Source: LW23 sp041287705 (GTDB lineage Bacteria > Verrucomicrobiota > Verrucomicrobiia > Methylacidiphilales > UBA1321). From it: a DNA stretch of 45,727 bases. The translations under genes were made by a program, and so were the position numbers. The DNA is taken from positions 1 to 45,727 of the forward strand of contig JBGGNE010000451.1 of the NCBI GenBank assembly GCA_041287705.1. The letters run 5' to 3'. This document shows positions 19,010 through 27,088 of the stretch, one piece after another. Below the pieces are notes generated by a model. The model made no database searches. It had not been told where the DNA came from and was given only the letters and a program-made list of their open reading frames with translations. Numbering within the stretch: the stretch's first letter is position 1; each line of letters begins with the position of its first letter.

Positions 19010-20092
19010 ATGCACACGGTCGACACACCCGGACGGATCACTGCGTCCCCTACCTCCGCCCCCGACGCCCCGCTTCTGCCTGTCCTTAAGCCGGACGAGA
19101 AGCACGCCATGCTCCGTAAGATGGTGCTGATCAGGAGGTTCGAAGAGAAATCGGAACAAGCGTATCAGAAACAGCAGATCCGCGGATTTTGCCACGTCTA
19201 TACCGGTCAGGAAGCTATTGCCGTAGGAACGGAATCCGTAATCAACCGCGATGACGCTGTCATCACGGCGTATCGCGATCACGGCCATGCATTAGCCCGG
19301 GGTATGTGTCCCAAGGCTTGCATGGCCGAACTTTTGGGCAAAGCGACCGGCTGCAGCAAAGGTAAGGGCGGTTCCATGCACTTCTTCGACAAGAAGAAGC
19401 ATTTTTACGGCGGTCACGGCATCGTCGGCGGCCAGACACCTCTCGGCCTCGGCATTGCCTTCGCACAGAAGTACACCAACAGCAATCGCCTCACCCTCTG
19501 CTATCTGGGCGACGGCGCGATCAATCAGGGCGTCTTTCATGAGTCCCTGAACATCGCCGCGCTTTGGAAGATTCCCGTCATTTACATCATCGAAAACAAC
19601 CTGTACGCCATGGGCACCAGCGTCGCGCGCTCCTCCGCGGGCGATCCTCTGGTCAAGCGCGCGGACGGCTATGACATGGCCGGTATCGTCGCCAACGGCA
19701 TGGATATCGACGACGTGCGCATCAAGACGGCTGAAGCTGTCAACCTGGCCCGCACCGAAAGCCTGCCCAGCCTGATGGAAATCCGCGCGTACCGCTACCG
19801 CGGTCACAGCATGACGGATCCCCGCAAGTATCGCACCCGCGAGGAAGAAGAGCAGCAGCGCGCCCGCGATCCGATCGAGATCTACAAGCAGCGCCTCCTT
19901 GATGAGAACGTCATCAACGAGAAGGACTATGAGGACATGGAAGCCGGCGTCGCGTCCGAAGTGCAGGAAGCTTACGACTTCGCCGTCAACTCTCCCGATC
20001 CCGAGATCGAGGAAGTGTTCGACGATATCTTCGCACCGGAAACTCAGATCGATGAGATCGAGCGCCGCCCGAAGTGGTCCTACGGTGACTAA
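19010..20092 (+). CDS. pdhA: Pyruvate dehydrogenase E1 component, alpha subunit
   Basis: Thiamine-diphosphate-dependent decarboxylase subunit of the pyruvate dehydrogenase complex; with PdhB it converts pyruvate and transfers the acetyl group to E2 lipoate. The ThDP motif is GDGAINQGVFHESLNIAALW...ENN. The E1 phosphorylation-loop region YRGHSMTDPRKYRT is also present. The protein opens MHTVDTPGRITASPTSAPDA, a 20-30 residue low-complexity extension; an in-frame ATG at 18971 is possible but less likely. The leader is C/T-rich with no Shine-Dalgarno. pdhB and pdhC follow on the same strand; the E3 gene is not in the window. Confidence 0.95.
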   Translation: MHTVDTPGRITASPTSAPDAPLLPVLKPDEKHAMLRKMVLIRRFEEKSEQAYQKQQIRGFCHVYTGQEAIAVGTESVINRDDAVITAYRDHGHALARGMCPKACMAELLGKATGCSKGKGGSMHFFDKKKHFYGGHGIVGGQTPLGLGIAFAQKYTNSNRLTLCYLGDGAINQGVFHESLNIAALWKIPVIYIIENNLYAMGTSVARSSAGDPLVKRADGYDMAGIVANGMDIDDVRIKTAEAVNLARTESLPSLMEIRAYRYRGHSMTDPRKYRTREEEEQQRARDPIEIYKQRLLDENVINEKDYEDMEAGVASEVQEAYDFAVNSPDPEIEEVFDDIFAPETQIDEIERRPKWSYGD

Positions 20093-20406
20093 TCTCCACC
20101 TCAACTTTTAGCGCGCGTGATTGGCGTTCCCTCAGTCTGGAATACAAATCATGCGCCCACCGCACCGGGGGCGGCTGATGCTGACGACCGCGATAGCGAT
20201 AAACATTTCCTCGGATTTGTTCGCCATTTATTCTCGCCCCACCTCCCCCGGTTTGCCATGCTTTCGGGCCAGCGCAGCGTATCGTAACGCTGCACGGCCT
20301 TCGGACAGCAGAGCTCCCTCCGGGGATTTTTTATTTTTCAGGATCCAGCCTCCGCGCTGGTAAAAACCGGGTCCGGCATCGCCGGACGCAGCAGGACATT
20401 ACGCAC
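20093..20406 (+). other. Intercistronic region pdhA-pdhB with several hairpins
   Basis: 314 nt without a gene. It contains the hairpin GCAGCGT/ACGCTGC (20274-20293) and a short TCCC/GGGA stem followed by a T-rich run near 20320-20336, which may be a weak terminator or attenuator. It also has CCAGC/GCTGG (about 20345-20360) and a 7-bp stem with a 3-nt loop close to pdhB. The size and structure suggest partial termination or processing between the two cistrons. Confidence 0.45.
20371..20387 (+). other. Intercistronic hairpin upstream of pdhB
   Basis: GTCCGGC-ATC-GCCGGAC, a perfect 7-bp stem preceded by GG, 19 nt before the pdhB ATG. It has the same architecture as the hairpins at 13512 and 21470. 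Confidence 0.5.
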
Positions 20407-21381
20407 ATGCCCATCATCTCCCTTCGCACCGCACTTAACCAAGCCATCGCCGAGGAAATGGAACGCGACGAGAACGTGTTCCTGCTCGGGGAAGAAGTAG
20501 CCGAATACAACGGCGCATACAAGGTGAGCGAGGGCCTGCTGGACAAGTTCGGCCCGAAGCGCGTGATCGACACGCCGATCAGCGAAGGCGCCTTCACCGG
20601 CCTCGCCGTCGGCGCCGCCACCTACGGCCTGCGGCCCATCGTGGAGTACATGACGTGGAGCTTCTCGCTCGTCGCGTTTGACCAGATTATCAACAACGCC
20701 GGCCAGGTACGCTACATGGCGGGCGGACAGTTTGAAGTTCCGCTGGTACTGCGCGGTAACTCCGGCGGCGGTCTGCGCGTGGGTGCCACTCACAGCCATA
20801 CGCCTGAAAACTGGTACGCCAATATCCCGGCGCTCACCGTCATCACCCCGGCATTCCCCGATGACGCGAAGGGTCTGCTGAAGAGCGCCATTCGCAGCAA
20901 TAACCCGATCATCTTCATCGAGAATGAGATCCTGTATAACTACAAGGATGAAGTTCCTGAAGGCGAACACCTCACACCGATCGGCAAAGCCCGCATCCGC
21001 CGCGAAGGCAAAGACATTACGTTCATCGCCAACAGCGCCAGCACGCACCGCGCGCTTGAAGCAGCCGAGACGCTTGCCAAGTCAGGCATCGACGCTGAAG
21101 TTGTCGATCTGCGCACCATCAAGCCGCTGGATTTCGATCTGATCGCCGAGAGCGTTCGCCGAACTAATCACGTAGTGATTGTTGAGGAAAACAAGCCGTT
21201 TGCCGGATGGGGCGCCCAGGTTGCCTACATGATTCAGCGCCATCTCTTCGACGAACTGGACGCGCCGGTTATCCGCGTGGCCTCCCTTGACGCACCGCAG
21301 CCCTACAACGCCAAGCTGGAAGATTACCTGCTGCCCAGCGCCGACCGCGTCGTCAAGGCCGCCAAGGAAGTGCTCGCCTGA
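20407..21381 (+). CDS. pdhB: Pyruvate dehydrogenase E1 component, beta subunit
   Basis: Partner of PdhA in the E1 heterotetramer. The transketolase-type pyrimidine-binding domain is at the N-terminus: LRTALNQAIAEEMERDENVF, LLGEEVAEYNGAYKVSEGL and DTPISEGAFTGLAVGAA. The C-terminal domain has VVDLRTIKPLDFDLIAESV and PFAGWGAQVAYMI. At 324 residues it is full length. The start is MPIISLRTALNQ with no Shine-Dalgarno but a stem-loop just upstream. It belongs to the pdhA-pdhB-pdhC cluster. Confidence 0.97.
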   Translation: MPIISLRTALNQAIAEEMERDENVFLLGEEVAEYNGAYKVSEGLLDKFGPKRVIDTPISEGAFTGLAVGAATYGLRPIVEYMTWSFSLVAFDQIINNAGQVRYMAGGQFEVPLVLRGNSGGGLRVGATHSHTPENWYANIPALTVITPAFPDDAKGLLKSAIRSNNPIIFIENEILYNYKDEVPEGEHLTPIGKARIRREGKDITFIANSASTHRALEAAETLAKSGIDAEVVDLRTIKPLDFDLIAESVRRTNHVVIVEENKPFAGWGAQVAYMIQRHLFDELDAPVIRVASLDAPQPYNAKLEDYLLPSADRVVKAAKEVLA

Positions 21382-21469
21382 TCGGTCGGCACCGCTAACG
21401 GATCAGCATCCACCGCGCTTCTTCTTTAACTTAAACCTCTTTTCCCTTTCTCAACTCCCTTTATTGGGT

Positions 21470-21484
21470 CCAGCGTCACGCTGG
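21470..21484 (+). other. Intercistronic hairpin upstream of pdhC
   Basis: CCAGCG-TCA-CGCTGG preceded by GGGT, ending 12 nt before the pdhC ATG. It shares its core and loop with the cysD-cysN/C hairpin but has a compensatory outer pair. Confidence 0.5.
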
Positions 21485-21496
21485 CTCTATCCTCCT

Positions 21497-22822
21497 ATGG
21501 CCAAAGATTTGTTGATGCCCGCACTCAGCCCGTCCATGACGGAAGGCACGGTAGCCAAGTGGCTGAAGAAGGAAGGCGACGCGATTAAAATCGGCGAACC
21601 TATCGCCGATGTGGAAACCGACAAAACGACGCTGGAAATGACGTCGTACGACAACGGCGTCCTGCTGAAGATTCTGGTCCCCGAAGGCGAGCGCGTTGAA
21701 GTCAACACCCGCATCGCCATCATCGGCGCCAAGGGCGAGGCACTGACGGACGACATGCTGAAAGCGCCTGCGCCCTCTGTCAGCAAGGAAGAGCCTAAGG
21801 CCGCACCCGCCACGAGTGGCGCGCCAGAGGAAGCCTCCGCGAAGCAGACTCCCGAAGGCCCCAGGCCTGCTGCACTGCCTGAGATGGCGCCTGTCGCCAC
21901 GCTGACCGCTGAAGGCCCCGCCCGTGTACATGGCGAGCGCGTCAAATCTTCCCCTCTGGCCCGCAAGCTCGCGGTATCCAAAGGCATCGATATTACCCTG
22001 CTGAGCGGCAGCGGCCCGGGCGGACGCGTCGTCAAGCGCGACGTTCTGAACGGAATCCCCGCAGGCAAAGCCGGCGTGACATCGGGTGGCGGCGGATGGG
22101 GCATCAACCTCATTGGACCGATCACCAACGCGGCAAAGCTGCCTCTGAGCGGCATGCGCAAGGTGATCGCCAAGCGCCTGCAGGAAAGCAAGAGCACCAT
22201 CCCGCACTTCTACCTCACCATTGAAGTGGACGCAGGCCCCATCTCCGCCCTGCGCGTGGAGCTGAACGACGCCCTGAGCAAACTGCCCAAGCCGATCAAG
22301 CTCAGCGTCAACGATTTCATCACCAAGGCCGCAGCCGAAGCCGTACGCAAGGTGCCGGCCGTCAACGCCAGCTGGGCGGGCGATCACATCGTACAGCATG
22401 GCGATGTGGATATCTCCTTCGCAGTCTCCATCCCGGACGGCCTTATCACGCCCATCATCAAGAAGGCGCAGGACAAGAATATCCGTCAGATCAGCGAGGA
22501 AACCAAGGTTCTGGCCGGCAAGGCGCGCGAAGGCAAGCTGAAGCCCGAAGAATTTCAGGGCGGCACCTTCACCCTCTCCAACCTGGGCATGAAGGGCATC
22601 GACTCTTTCAGCGCCATCATCAACCCGCCGCAGGCCGCCATTCTCGCAATTGGCACCACGGTAAAGAAGCCGGTCGTCAATGAGCGCGACGAGATCGTCA
22701 TCGGCCAGCGCATGTGCCTGACACTTAGCTGCGACCACCGCGTAGTAGACGGCGCCGTTGCCGCCGACTATATGGCCGCGCTGCGCACGCTGATCGAGAA
22801 GCCCTCCGTGCTGCTGATTTAA
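21497..22822 (+). CDS. pdhC: Dihydrolipoamide acetyltransferase, E2 of pyruvate dehydrogenase
   Basis: Core of the complex; it carries the acetyl group on lipoyl-lysine and transfers it to CoA. Order of domains: one lipoyl domain (residues 1-80, lipoylated Lys in VETDKTTLEM), an Ala/Pro linker, a peripheral-subunit-binding domain (SSPLARKLAVSKGIDITLL...GGRVVKRDV), a Gly-rich linker and the catalytic domain ending with the signature SCDHRVVDGAVAADYM. From ATG 21497 the protein is about 441 residues. The leader is C/T-rich with an embedded hairpin and no Shine-Dalgarno. All catalytic parts are intact. Confidence 0.97.
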   Translation: MAKDLLMPALSPSMTEGTVAKWLKKEGDAIKIGEPIADVETDKTTLEMTSYDNGVLLKILVPEGERVEVNTRIAIIGAKGEALTDDMLKAPAPSVSKEEPKAAPATSGAPEEASAKQTPEGPRPAALPEMAPVATLTAEGPARVHGERVKSSPLARKLAVSKGIDITLLSGSGPGGRVVKRDVLNGIPAGKAGVTSGGGGWGINLIGPITNAAKLPLSGMRKVIAKRLQESKSTIPHFYLTIEVDAGPISALRVELNDALSKLPKPIKLSVNDFITKAAAEAVRKVPAVNASWAGDHIVQHGDVDISFAVSIPDGLITPIIKKAQDKNIRQISEETKVLAGKAREGKLKPEEFQGGTFTLSNLGMKGIDSFSAIINPPQAAILAIGTTVKKPVVNERDEIVIGQRMCLTLSCDHRVVDGAVAADYMAALRTLIEKPSVLLI

Positions 22823-22856
22823 GCTGACTGATCCTCGAAGACTATGAGTCAGGATC

Positions 22857-22899
22857 GGAATGCTGAAGGGTAAATCTTCATGGTACCTTTCAGCATTCC
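22857..22899 (+). promoter_or_regulatory. Hairpin enclosing the start codon of the phosphotransferase gene
   Basis: GGAATGCTGAAGGG (22857-22870) pairs with CCTTTCAGCATTCC (22886-22899) as a 14-bp stem with one G-U pair. The ATG at 22880 lies in the 15-nt loop. There is no T run, so it is not a plain terminator for pdhC. Confidence 0.55.
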
Positions 22900-23896
22900 T
22901 TCATCAGTCGCAGAACTTTATGGCGTGCGGCCGGAGGCGTTTTCCTTCCTTGCCCACGTTCAGAATTACGTATTCGGTTTTCGCCGCAACGACGGTGAGT
23001 TCATCCTGCGCTTTACGCCGGAGCATCACCGAAGCGCTGATCAGGTAAACGCAGAACTGCACTGGTTGCAGCACCTGGCCTCCGAGCACGCACCAGTTTC
23101 CCGTGTCGTACCATCTCAGGAAGGATCGCTTTCTCACCGGATAACTCTTGAGCTGGAGGAGCATACTTCGAAAAAGCCCTGCAGCACCCATTGTACCGCA
23201 GCGGCATTTTCCAAAGCTCAGGGAGAGATCGGTCAGAAGCGCTTCTGGACAACCTCTACATTCCATTCATGGGGAAATGCAGCAGCCAGGCTGCACTGTG
23301 GCGCTATCAGTTATCAGCCTGCGCAAGCCGCCGGCCGTGATCACTGGACTCGCGACTTGCCTCCAACCTTTTACGAAACAGCAGATACACTGCGGGCGTA
23401 TGAGCTATACCTGGAAACCGCTGCGACACTTGCCTGCCTGCCGCGCTCAAATGACAATTACAACCTTATACACGCTGATCTGCATTTCTGGAACTTTGCA
23501 GTATCCGAATCCGGTAATCTGACCGTCTTTGACTTCGACAATTGCGAATACAACTGGCTTATCGCAGACCTTGCCACCGCCCTCTTCGAAGCCACGACAT
23601 GCGCCTTTCAACAGCTTCCCCGGCAGGAGTTCATTCGGAAATTTGTCCTCGATTTTCTCGCCGGTTATGATAGGGAGTACGACAAGGGCTTCGGCATAAT
23701 GCTAAACTCTCTGCCGGATTTCGTCAAATTTCGGGAGATCCAGATCTTCCTGATTCTCTCCCGGCGCTGGAAGAACCACGATCTTGGCCCGTTTCAACTA
23801 CGCTTTTTCGCAGAGCTGAAGGAATCAGTGCTGAGTAAAAAGGCGTTTGTGGAAGCTCGTACCATGGACCAGATTCTCGCGGGAAAGAGGGAGTAA
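22880..23896 (+). CDS. Aminoglycoside phosphotransferase (APH)-family protein
   Basis: Kinase-like fold of the APH/choline kinase superfamily, which phosphorylates small hydroxylated compounds; the true substrate is unknown. The catalytic loop is NLIHADLHFWN (His198, Asp200 and Asn207 region) and the metal-binding aspartates are in VFDFDNCEYNW (about residue 218). The stretch SWGNAAARLHCGAISYQP matches the usual ...GRLH... segment, so the middle of the gene is in frame. The gene is AT-richer than pdhC. The start codon sits in the loop of a hairpin; GTG 22925 is an alternative start. At 338 residues it is of normal length. Confidence 0.82.
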   Translation: MVPFSIPSSVAELYGVRPEAFSFLAHVQNYVFGFRRNDGEFILRFTPEHHRSADQVNAELHWLQHLASEHAPVSRVVPSQEGSLSHRITLELEEHTSKKPCSTHCTAAAFSKAQGEIGQKRFWTTSTFHSWGNAAARLHCGAISYQPAQAAGRDHWTRDLPPTFYETADTLRAYELYLETAATLACLPRSNDNYNLIHADLHFWNFAVSESGNLTVFDFDNCEYNWLIADLATALFEATTCAFQQLPRQEFIRKFVLDFLAGYDREYDKGFGIMLNSLPDFVKFREIQIFLILSRRWKNHDLGPFQLRFFAELKESVLSKKAFVEARTMDQILAGKRE

Positions 23897-23984
23897 GTTG
23901 TGCGATTAAATAAGCCTCGAATCCAAATTATTCTCGCAAACGCAAAACCTGCGTTCAGGTTCTACAGTAAAGTTACGTGCGCCT

Positions 23985-24644
23985 TCAATAGGGGAAATTC
24001 TTGCGCATCTCCGATGTCATCAGGCTGTACATGATCTTTCGGGATCCGGCTGAATTCTGCAATGTGACGCCAACTTCATCTATGGCCACGATTGTGCAAT
24101 CTTTCAGTGTCTTGCCGGTAGTAAGCGTAAACGTATCAATTTTCTGGCCCACCTTCCAGTAAACGGGTGGCGGCGTGGTATTGGGTCCCTTGTCTTCGCC
24201 CTGAACTGGGCCCAGATCCTGCGGCGGGGGAGAGCTTTGGAGTTCCGTAGCCTTGTCAGGCATTTTAAGTGGTTCAGAAGATGATGCACCGCTGTTTACT
24301 TGAGAGTTGCCCCCTCTGGCTTCTTTCATCAGGCTGTCCAGCTCATTTACGGTGTTACGGGCGTCTAGATATGCCATGTACCCATAGATGCCCCCGGCCA
24401 GCAGTACTACCATAATGACGAAGATGAGAAGACCCGAAGATTTGGAACTTTCTTGCCGTACAGCCACCGTCTCTCTGGGAAGCGTCTGAACCGATGGCAT
24501 GCAAGCCACGATAAGAATACCGATAGGACCTAAAAGTAAAGCGAACAGGATGCCTTCTGTGGCCCTGCCCTTTGTTTCACCTACCCAATAACCAATAGAC
24601 ACACAGACAACCACTGAAAAGAACAGGACGACAACAAATTCCAT
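23985..24644 (-). CDS. Membrane protein with C-terminal beta-rich domain
   Basis: No named family. From ATG 24644 (preceded by AAGGAA and AAAGAG) the protein is 219 residues. Helix 1 is FVVVLFFSVVVCVSIGYWVG. Helix 2, GILFALLLGPIGILIVACMP, contains the common LLLGPIG packing motif. Helix 3, LLIFVIMVVLLAGGIYGYM, is followed by a linker of about 60 residues. The last 60 residues (KIDTFTLTTGKTLKDCTIVAIDEVGVTLQNSAGSRKI) read as a small beta-barrel of the 'function of a Gly-Lys tag' type seen in several uncharacterised proteins. The region is AT-rich. It is convergent with the phosphotransferase gene. The role is unknown. Confidence 0.72.
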   Translation of the reverse strand: MEFVVVLFFSVVVCVSIGYWVGETKGRATEGILFALLLGPIGILIVACMPSVQTLPRETVAVRQESSKSSGLLIFVIMVVLLAGGIYGYMAYLDARNTVNELDSLMKEARGGNSQVNSGASSSEPLKMPDKATELQSSPPPQDLGPVQGEDKGPNTTPPPVYWKVGQKIDTFTLTTGKTLKDCTIVAIDEVGVTLQNSAGSRKIMYSLMTSEMRKNFPY

Positions 24645-24689
24645 CTCTTTAATATTCCTTACGCACTCCAAAAAATCACGCTTATTTTT

Positions 24690-24712
24690 TATGAGAATAG
24701 ATTTATCTCATA
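24690..24712. promoter_or_regulatory. Inverted repeat in a divergent promoter region
   Basis: TATGAGA and TCTCATA separated by 9 nt, 46 nt upstream of the minus-strand start at 24644. There is no T run on either strand. It could be an operator; nothing else supports this. Confidence 0.3.
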
Positions 24713-24903
24713 GAGTAAACTATAAAGGACAGGAGCTCAGAGTATCGCTGGTCCTCATTCTCTGAATTTACTGCCACTCATGCGCTGGAAACATCGGGTA
24801 GTCCCAGCAAAAACCCAGACTCCAGCATAGCCGCGGGTGGAAATATGCGGTAAAGTCAGGATGACTTCACCTTTCAGGTTCTCCCCTCTCCCTACCGACC
24901 GCT

Positions 24904-25947
24904 ATGGGTCTGCGCGACTGGCTACACTCCATTGATCCCCGCAAAAAATCATCCGCCGAAGGCCCTCTGCCCGGCGCGCCCACACCCGCGCCCGGATCTC
25001 CTGATAATCGCGCGGTGCATGATTCGATGATGACCCTCATGGGCGACGTAAAGCTCAACACCCAGGCGTTCGAGCAGGTGGTGACCAAAGGCTGGCTGGA
25101 GATTGTGGAAGGCAATACGCCGCGCATTCACGCGGTGCACGGCACGTGCACCATTGGGCGGCTGCGTGAGAACACAGTCTGCATTCCGCATGAGCGCGTT
25201 TCACGGCGGCACGCCATCATTCAGGTACAGGGCGGCGAATTCTGGCTGGTGGATCTGGGCACGATCAACGGCACTTTTCTCAACAACAAGCGTCTGCAGA
25301 TGCCCTGCATGCTGCGCGATGGGGACCGCGTCACCATCGTTGCATGCGAGATGGTGTTTCGGCAGGAAGTGGTGGAGACTTCAAGCAAGCCCATGGGCAA
25401 ATACGATGACCAGCCCACCATGCGCGCCGTGGAAGAGCCGGATATGTGGCTGCTGCTGTCGGATATCGAAGGATTCACGCCGATGTCCCAGCGCCTGGGT
25501 GCGCCGGAAATGGCGCAGTTGGTCGGCACCTGGCTCCAGGCCGGGCGGCAAATTATCGACCAGCATCAGGGCACGGTAAACAAGTACCTGGGTGACGGCT
25601 ATTTTGCCTACTGGCGACACGGCTCCGCGGTAGATCGCCACGTGGGTCTGGCGCTGGGCGATCTTTATAAGCTGCAGCAGAAGAAGCAGCCGCCTTTCCG
25701 CGTCGTGCTGCACCGCGGTATTGTTACCGTGGGCGGCGCCGCCTATGCGGGGGAAGAAAGCATCCTGGGCCCGAACGTCAATATGGTGTTTCGACTGGAA
25801 AGGCTGGCTTCCAAACTGCGCGAGCGCTGCCTGCTGACCGCCGCCGCGCTGGAGCATCTCCCCTCCCTCAAATCCACCCGAAACCTCGGCATCCACCAGA
25901 TCGACGGCTTTGAGGATAAGGTGCAGGTGTACGGCTACGACATGTAA
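24904..25947 (+). CDS. FHA domain fused to a class III adenylate/guanylate cyclase domain
   Basis: Predicted cytosolic nucleotide cyclase controlled by a phosphothreonine-binding FHA domain. FHA (residues about 65-153) has the key residues GR (85-86), S100-RRH and NGTFLN (122-127). The cyclase domain (about 180-345) has the metal-binding Asp187 in SDIEGFT and Asp231 in KYLGDGYF. Asn293 and Arg297 in NVNMVFRLERL stabilise the transition state. All catalytic positions appear intact, so it is probably active; ATP or GTP preference cannot be decided. The N-terminal 35 residues are Pro-rich. The leader is C/T-rich. No kinase gene is adjacent, so the phosphoprotein partner is elsewhere. Confidence 0.88.
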   Translation: MGLRDWLHSIDPRKKSSAEGPLPGAPTPAPGSPDNRAVHDSMMTLMGDVKLNTQAFEQVVTKGWLEIVEGNTPRIHAVHGTCTIGRLRENTVCIPHERVSRRHAIIQVQGGEFWLVDLGTINGTFLNNKRLQMPCMLRDGDRVTIVACEMVFRQEVVETSSKPMGKYDDQPTMRAVEEPDMWLLLSDIEGFTPMSQRLGAPEMAQLVGTWLQAGRQIIDQHQGTVNKYLGDGYFAYWRHGSAVDRHVGLALGDLYKLQQKKQPPFRVVLHRGIVTVGGAAYAGEESILGPNVNMVFRLERLASKLRERCLLTAAALEHLPSLKSTRNLGIHQIDGFEDKVQVYGYDM

Positions 25948-26075
25948 TGCGGCAGAAGCGATGCACAGACTCCGCGCAGTTCTCCGCGCTGATCTTCCGA
26001 CCTCTTCGACCTCTACCCGCCAACCGGTATTTGGTGCTTTCCCTTGGTTGCCTCTCACGCTAATGTCTCTTCCGC

Positions 26076-26993
26076 ATGTTCGCCTTTATCGTACGACGCC
26101 TCCTCATCGCCATTCCGGTGATGTTCATCGTCGTGTCCTTAACCTTTCTGCTGGTAAGGCTTATGCCAGGCAGCCCGTTCGATCTTGAACGAAGCCAGGA
26201 TAAAGAGGCCGTGCGGCGCATGGAGGTCAGGTATGAACTCGACGGGCCGTTGTGGTGGCAGTACGCACGGTACATAGGTGCGGTGGCTCGCGGCGATCTT
26301 CGCGAAAGTATCAGTCAGTATCGCGATATGCCCGTCACCGAGATCCTGAAGCAGACGCTTCCCGTCTCCCTGCTTCTGGGCAGCATTGCCTATGCGCTCT
26401 CCGTCTCCGTGGGTGTATTGCTCGGCGCTGTAGCTGCTGTACACCACAACCAGTGGCAGGACCGCGCCGCTATGTTCCTGGCCATTGGCGGCATCTCCCT
26501 GCCTGTCTTTCTTCTGGCACCACTGCTCATTCTGCTCAGCCTGATCACGAATCTCCTGCCGCCCGCGGGGTGGGGCGATTTTGATCAGCTCATCCTGCCT
26601 TCCATCTGTCTGGCCGTGCCATACGCCGCTTCGGTAGCGCGCCTTACCCGCGCCAGCTTCCTGGAGGTGCTGGGCCATGATTACGTTCGCACCGCGCGCG
26701 CCAAGGGACTGTCCGAAAACGTGGTCGTGTACAAGCATGCGCTCAAGGTCGCCATTCTGCCCGTCATCTCCTACTGTGGACCTCTCGCGGCCTCCATCCT
26801 TACCGGCTCGCTGGTGGTGGAGACAATCTTCAAGATTCCCGGTATGGGCCCGTTCTTTGTCAACAGCGTACTCAGCCTGGATGTCTTTATGGTAGGCGGC
26901 ACGGTAATCGTCTTTGCCGCATTGCTCATCCTGTTCAACATTGTGGTGGACGTTCTGTACTTCGTTATCGATCGCCGTATCAAGCTGGATTAG
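26076..26993 (+). CDS. ABC transporter permease, DppB/OppB family
   Basis: Integral membrane subunit of a peptide/nickel-type ABC importer. It starts MFAFIVRRLLIAIPVMFIVVSLTFLLVRLMPG, a hallmark of OppB, and has about six membrane helices. The EAA loop that contacts the ATPase is VRTARAKGLSENVVVYKHAL. The C-terminus is LVVETIFKIPGMGPFFVNSV. At 305 residues it is complete. No second permease, ATPase or binding-protein gene adjoins it. An ABC importer needs these, so they must be encoded elsewhere or the gene is a remnant of a dispersed system. Confidence 0.93.
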   Translation: MFAFIVRRLLIAIPVMFIVVSLTFLLVRLMPGSPFDLERSQDKEAVRRMEVRYELDGPLWWQYARYIGAVARGDLRESISQYRDMPVTEILKQTLPVSLLLGSIAYALSVSVGVLLGAVAAVHHNQWQDRAAMFLAIGGISLPVFLLAPLLILLSLITNLLPPAGWGDFDQLILPSICLAVPYAASVARLTRASFLEVLGHDYVRTARAKGLSENVVVYKHALKVAILPVISYCGPLAASILTGSLVVETIFKIPGMGPFFVNSVLSLDVFMVGGTVIVFAALLILFNIVVDVLYFVIDRRIKLD

Positions 26994-27036
26994 TACCTGA
27001 GGTCATCGAAGGTTCATACCGAACGGTTGGTAAGAA

Positions 27037-27056
27037 ATTTTGCATTTTCGCAAAAT
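27037..27056. promoter_or_regulatory. Palindromic operator candidate and -10 box before the LON-domain gene
   Basis: ATTTTGC and GCAAAAT separated by 6 nt, then TATATT at 27076-27081. The palindrome covers the expected -35 area, where no TTGACA-like box is seen, so an activator or repressor may bind here. Transcription from TATATT would start at about 27088. Confidence 0.4.
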
Positions 27057-27088
27057 GGAGCGGCACAGCCCGTGCTATATTGTTAGCT

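Noticed and set aside
23101..23330. Suspected frameshift in the APH-like gene
   Set aside because: The original frame restores the expected ...WGNAAARLH... segment and catalytic loop, so the frame is intact throughout.
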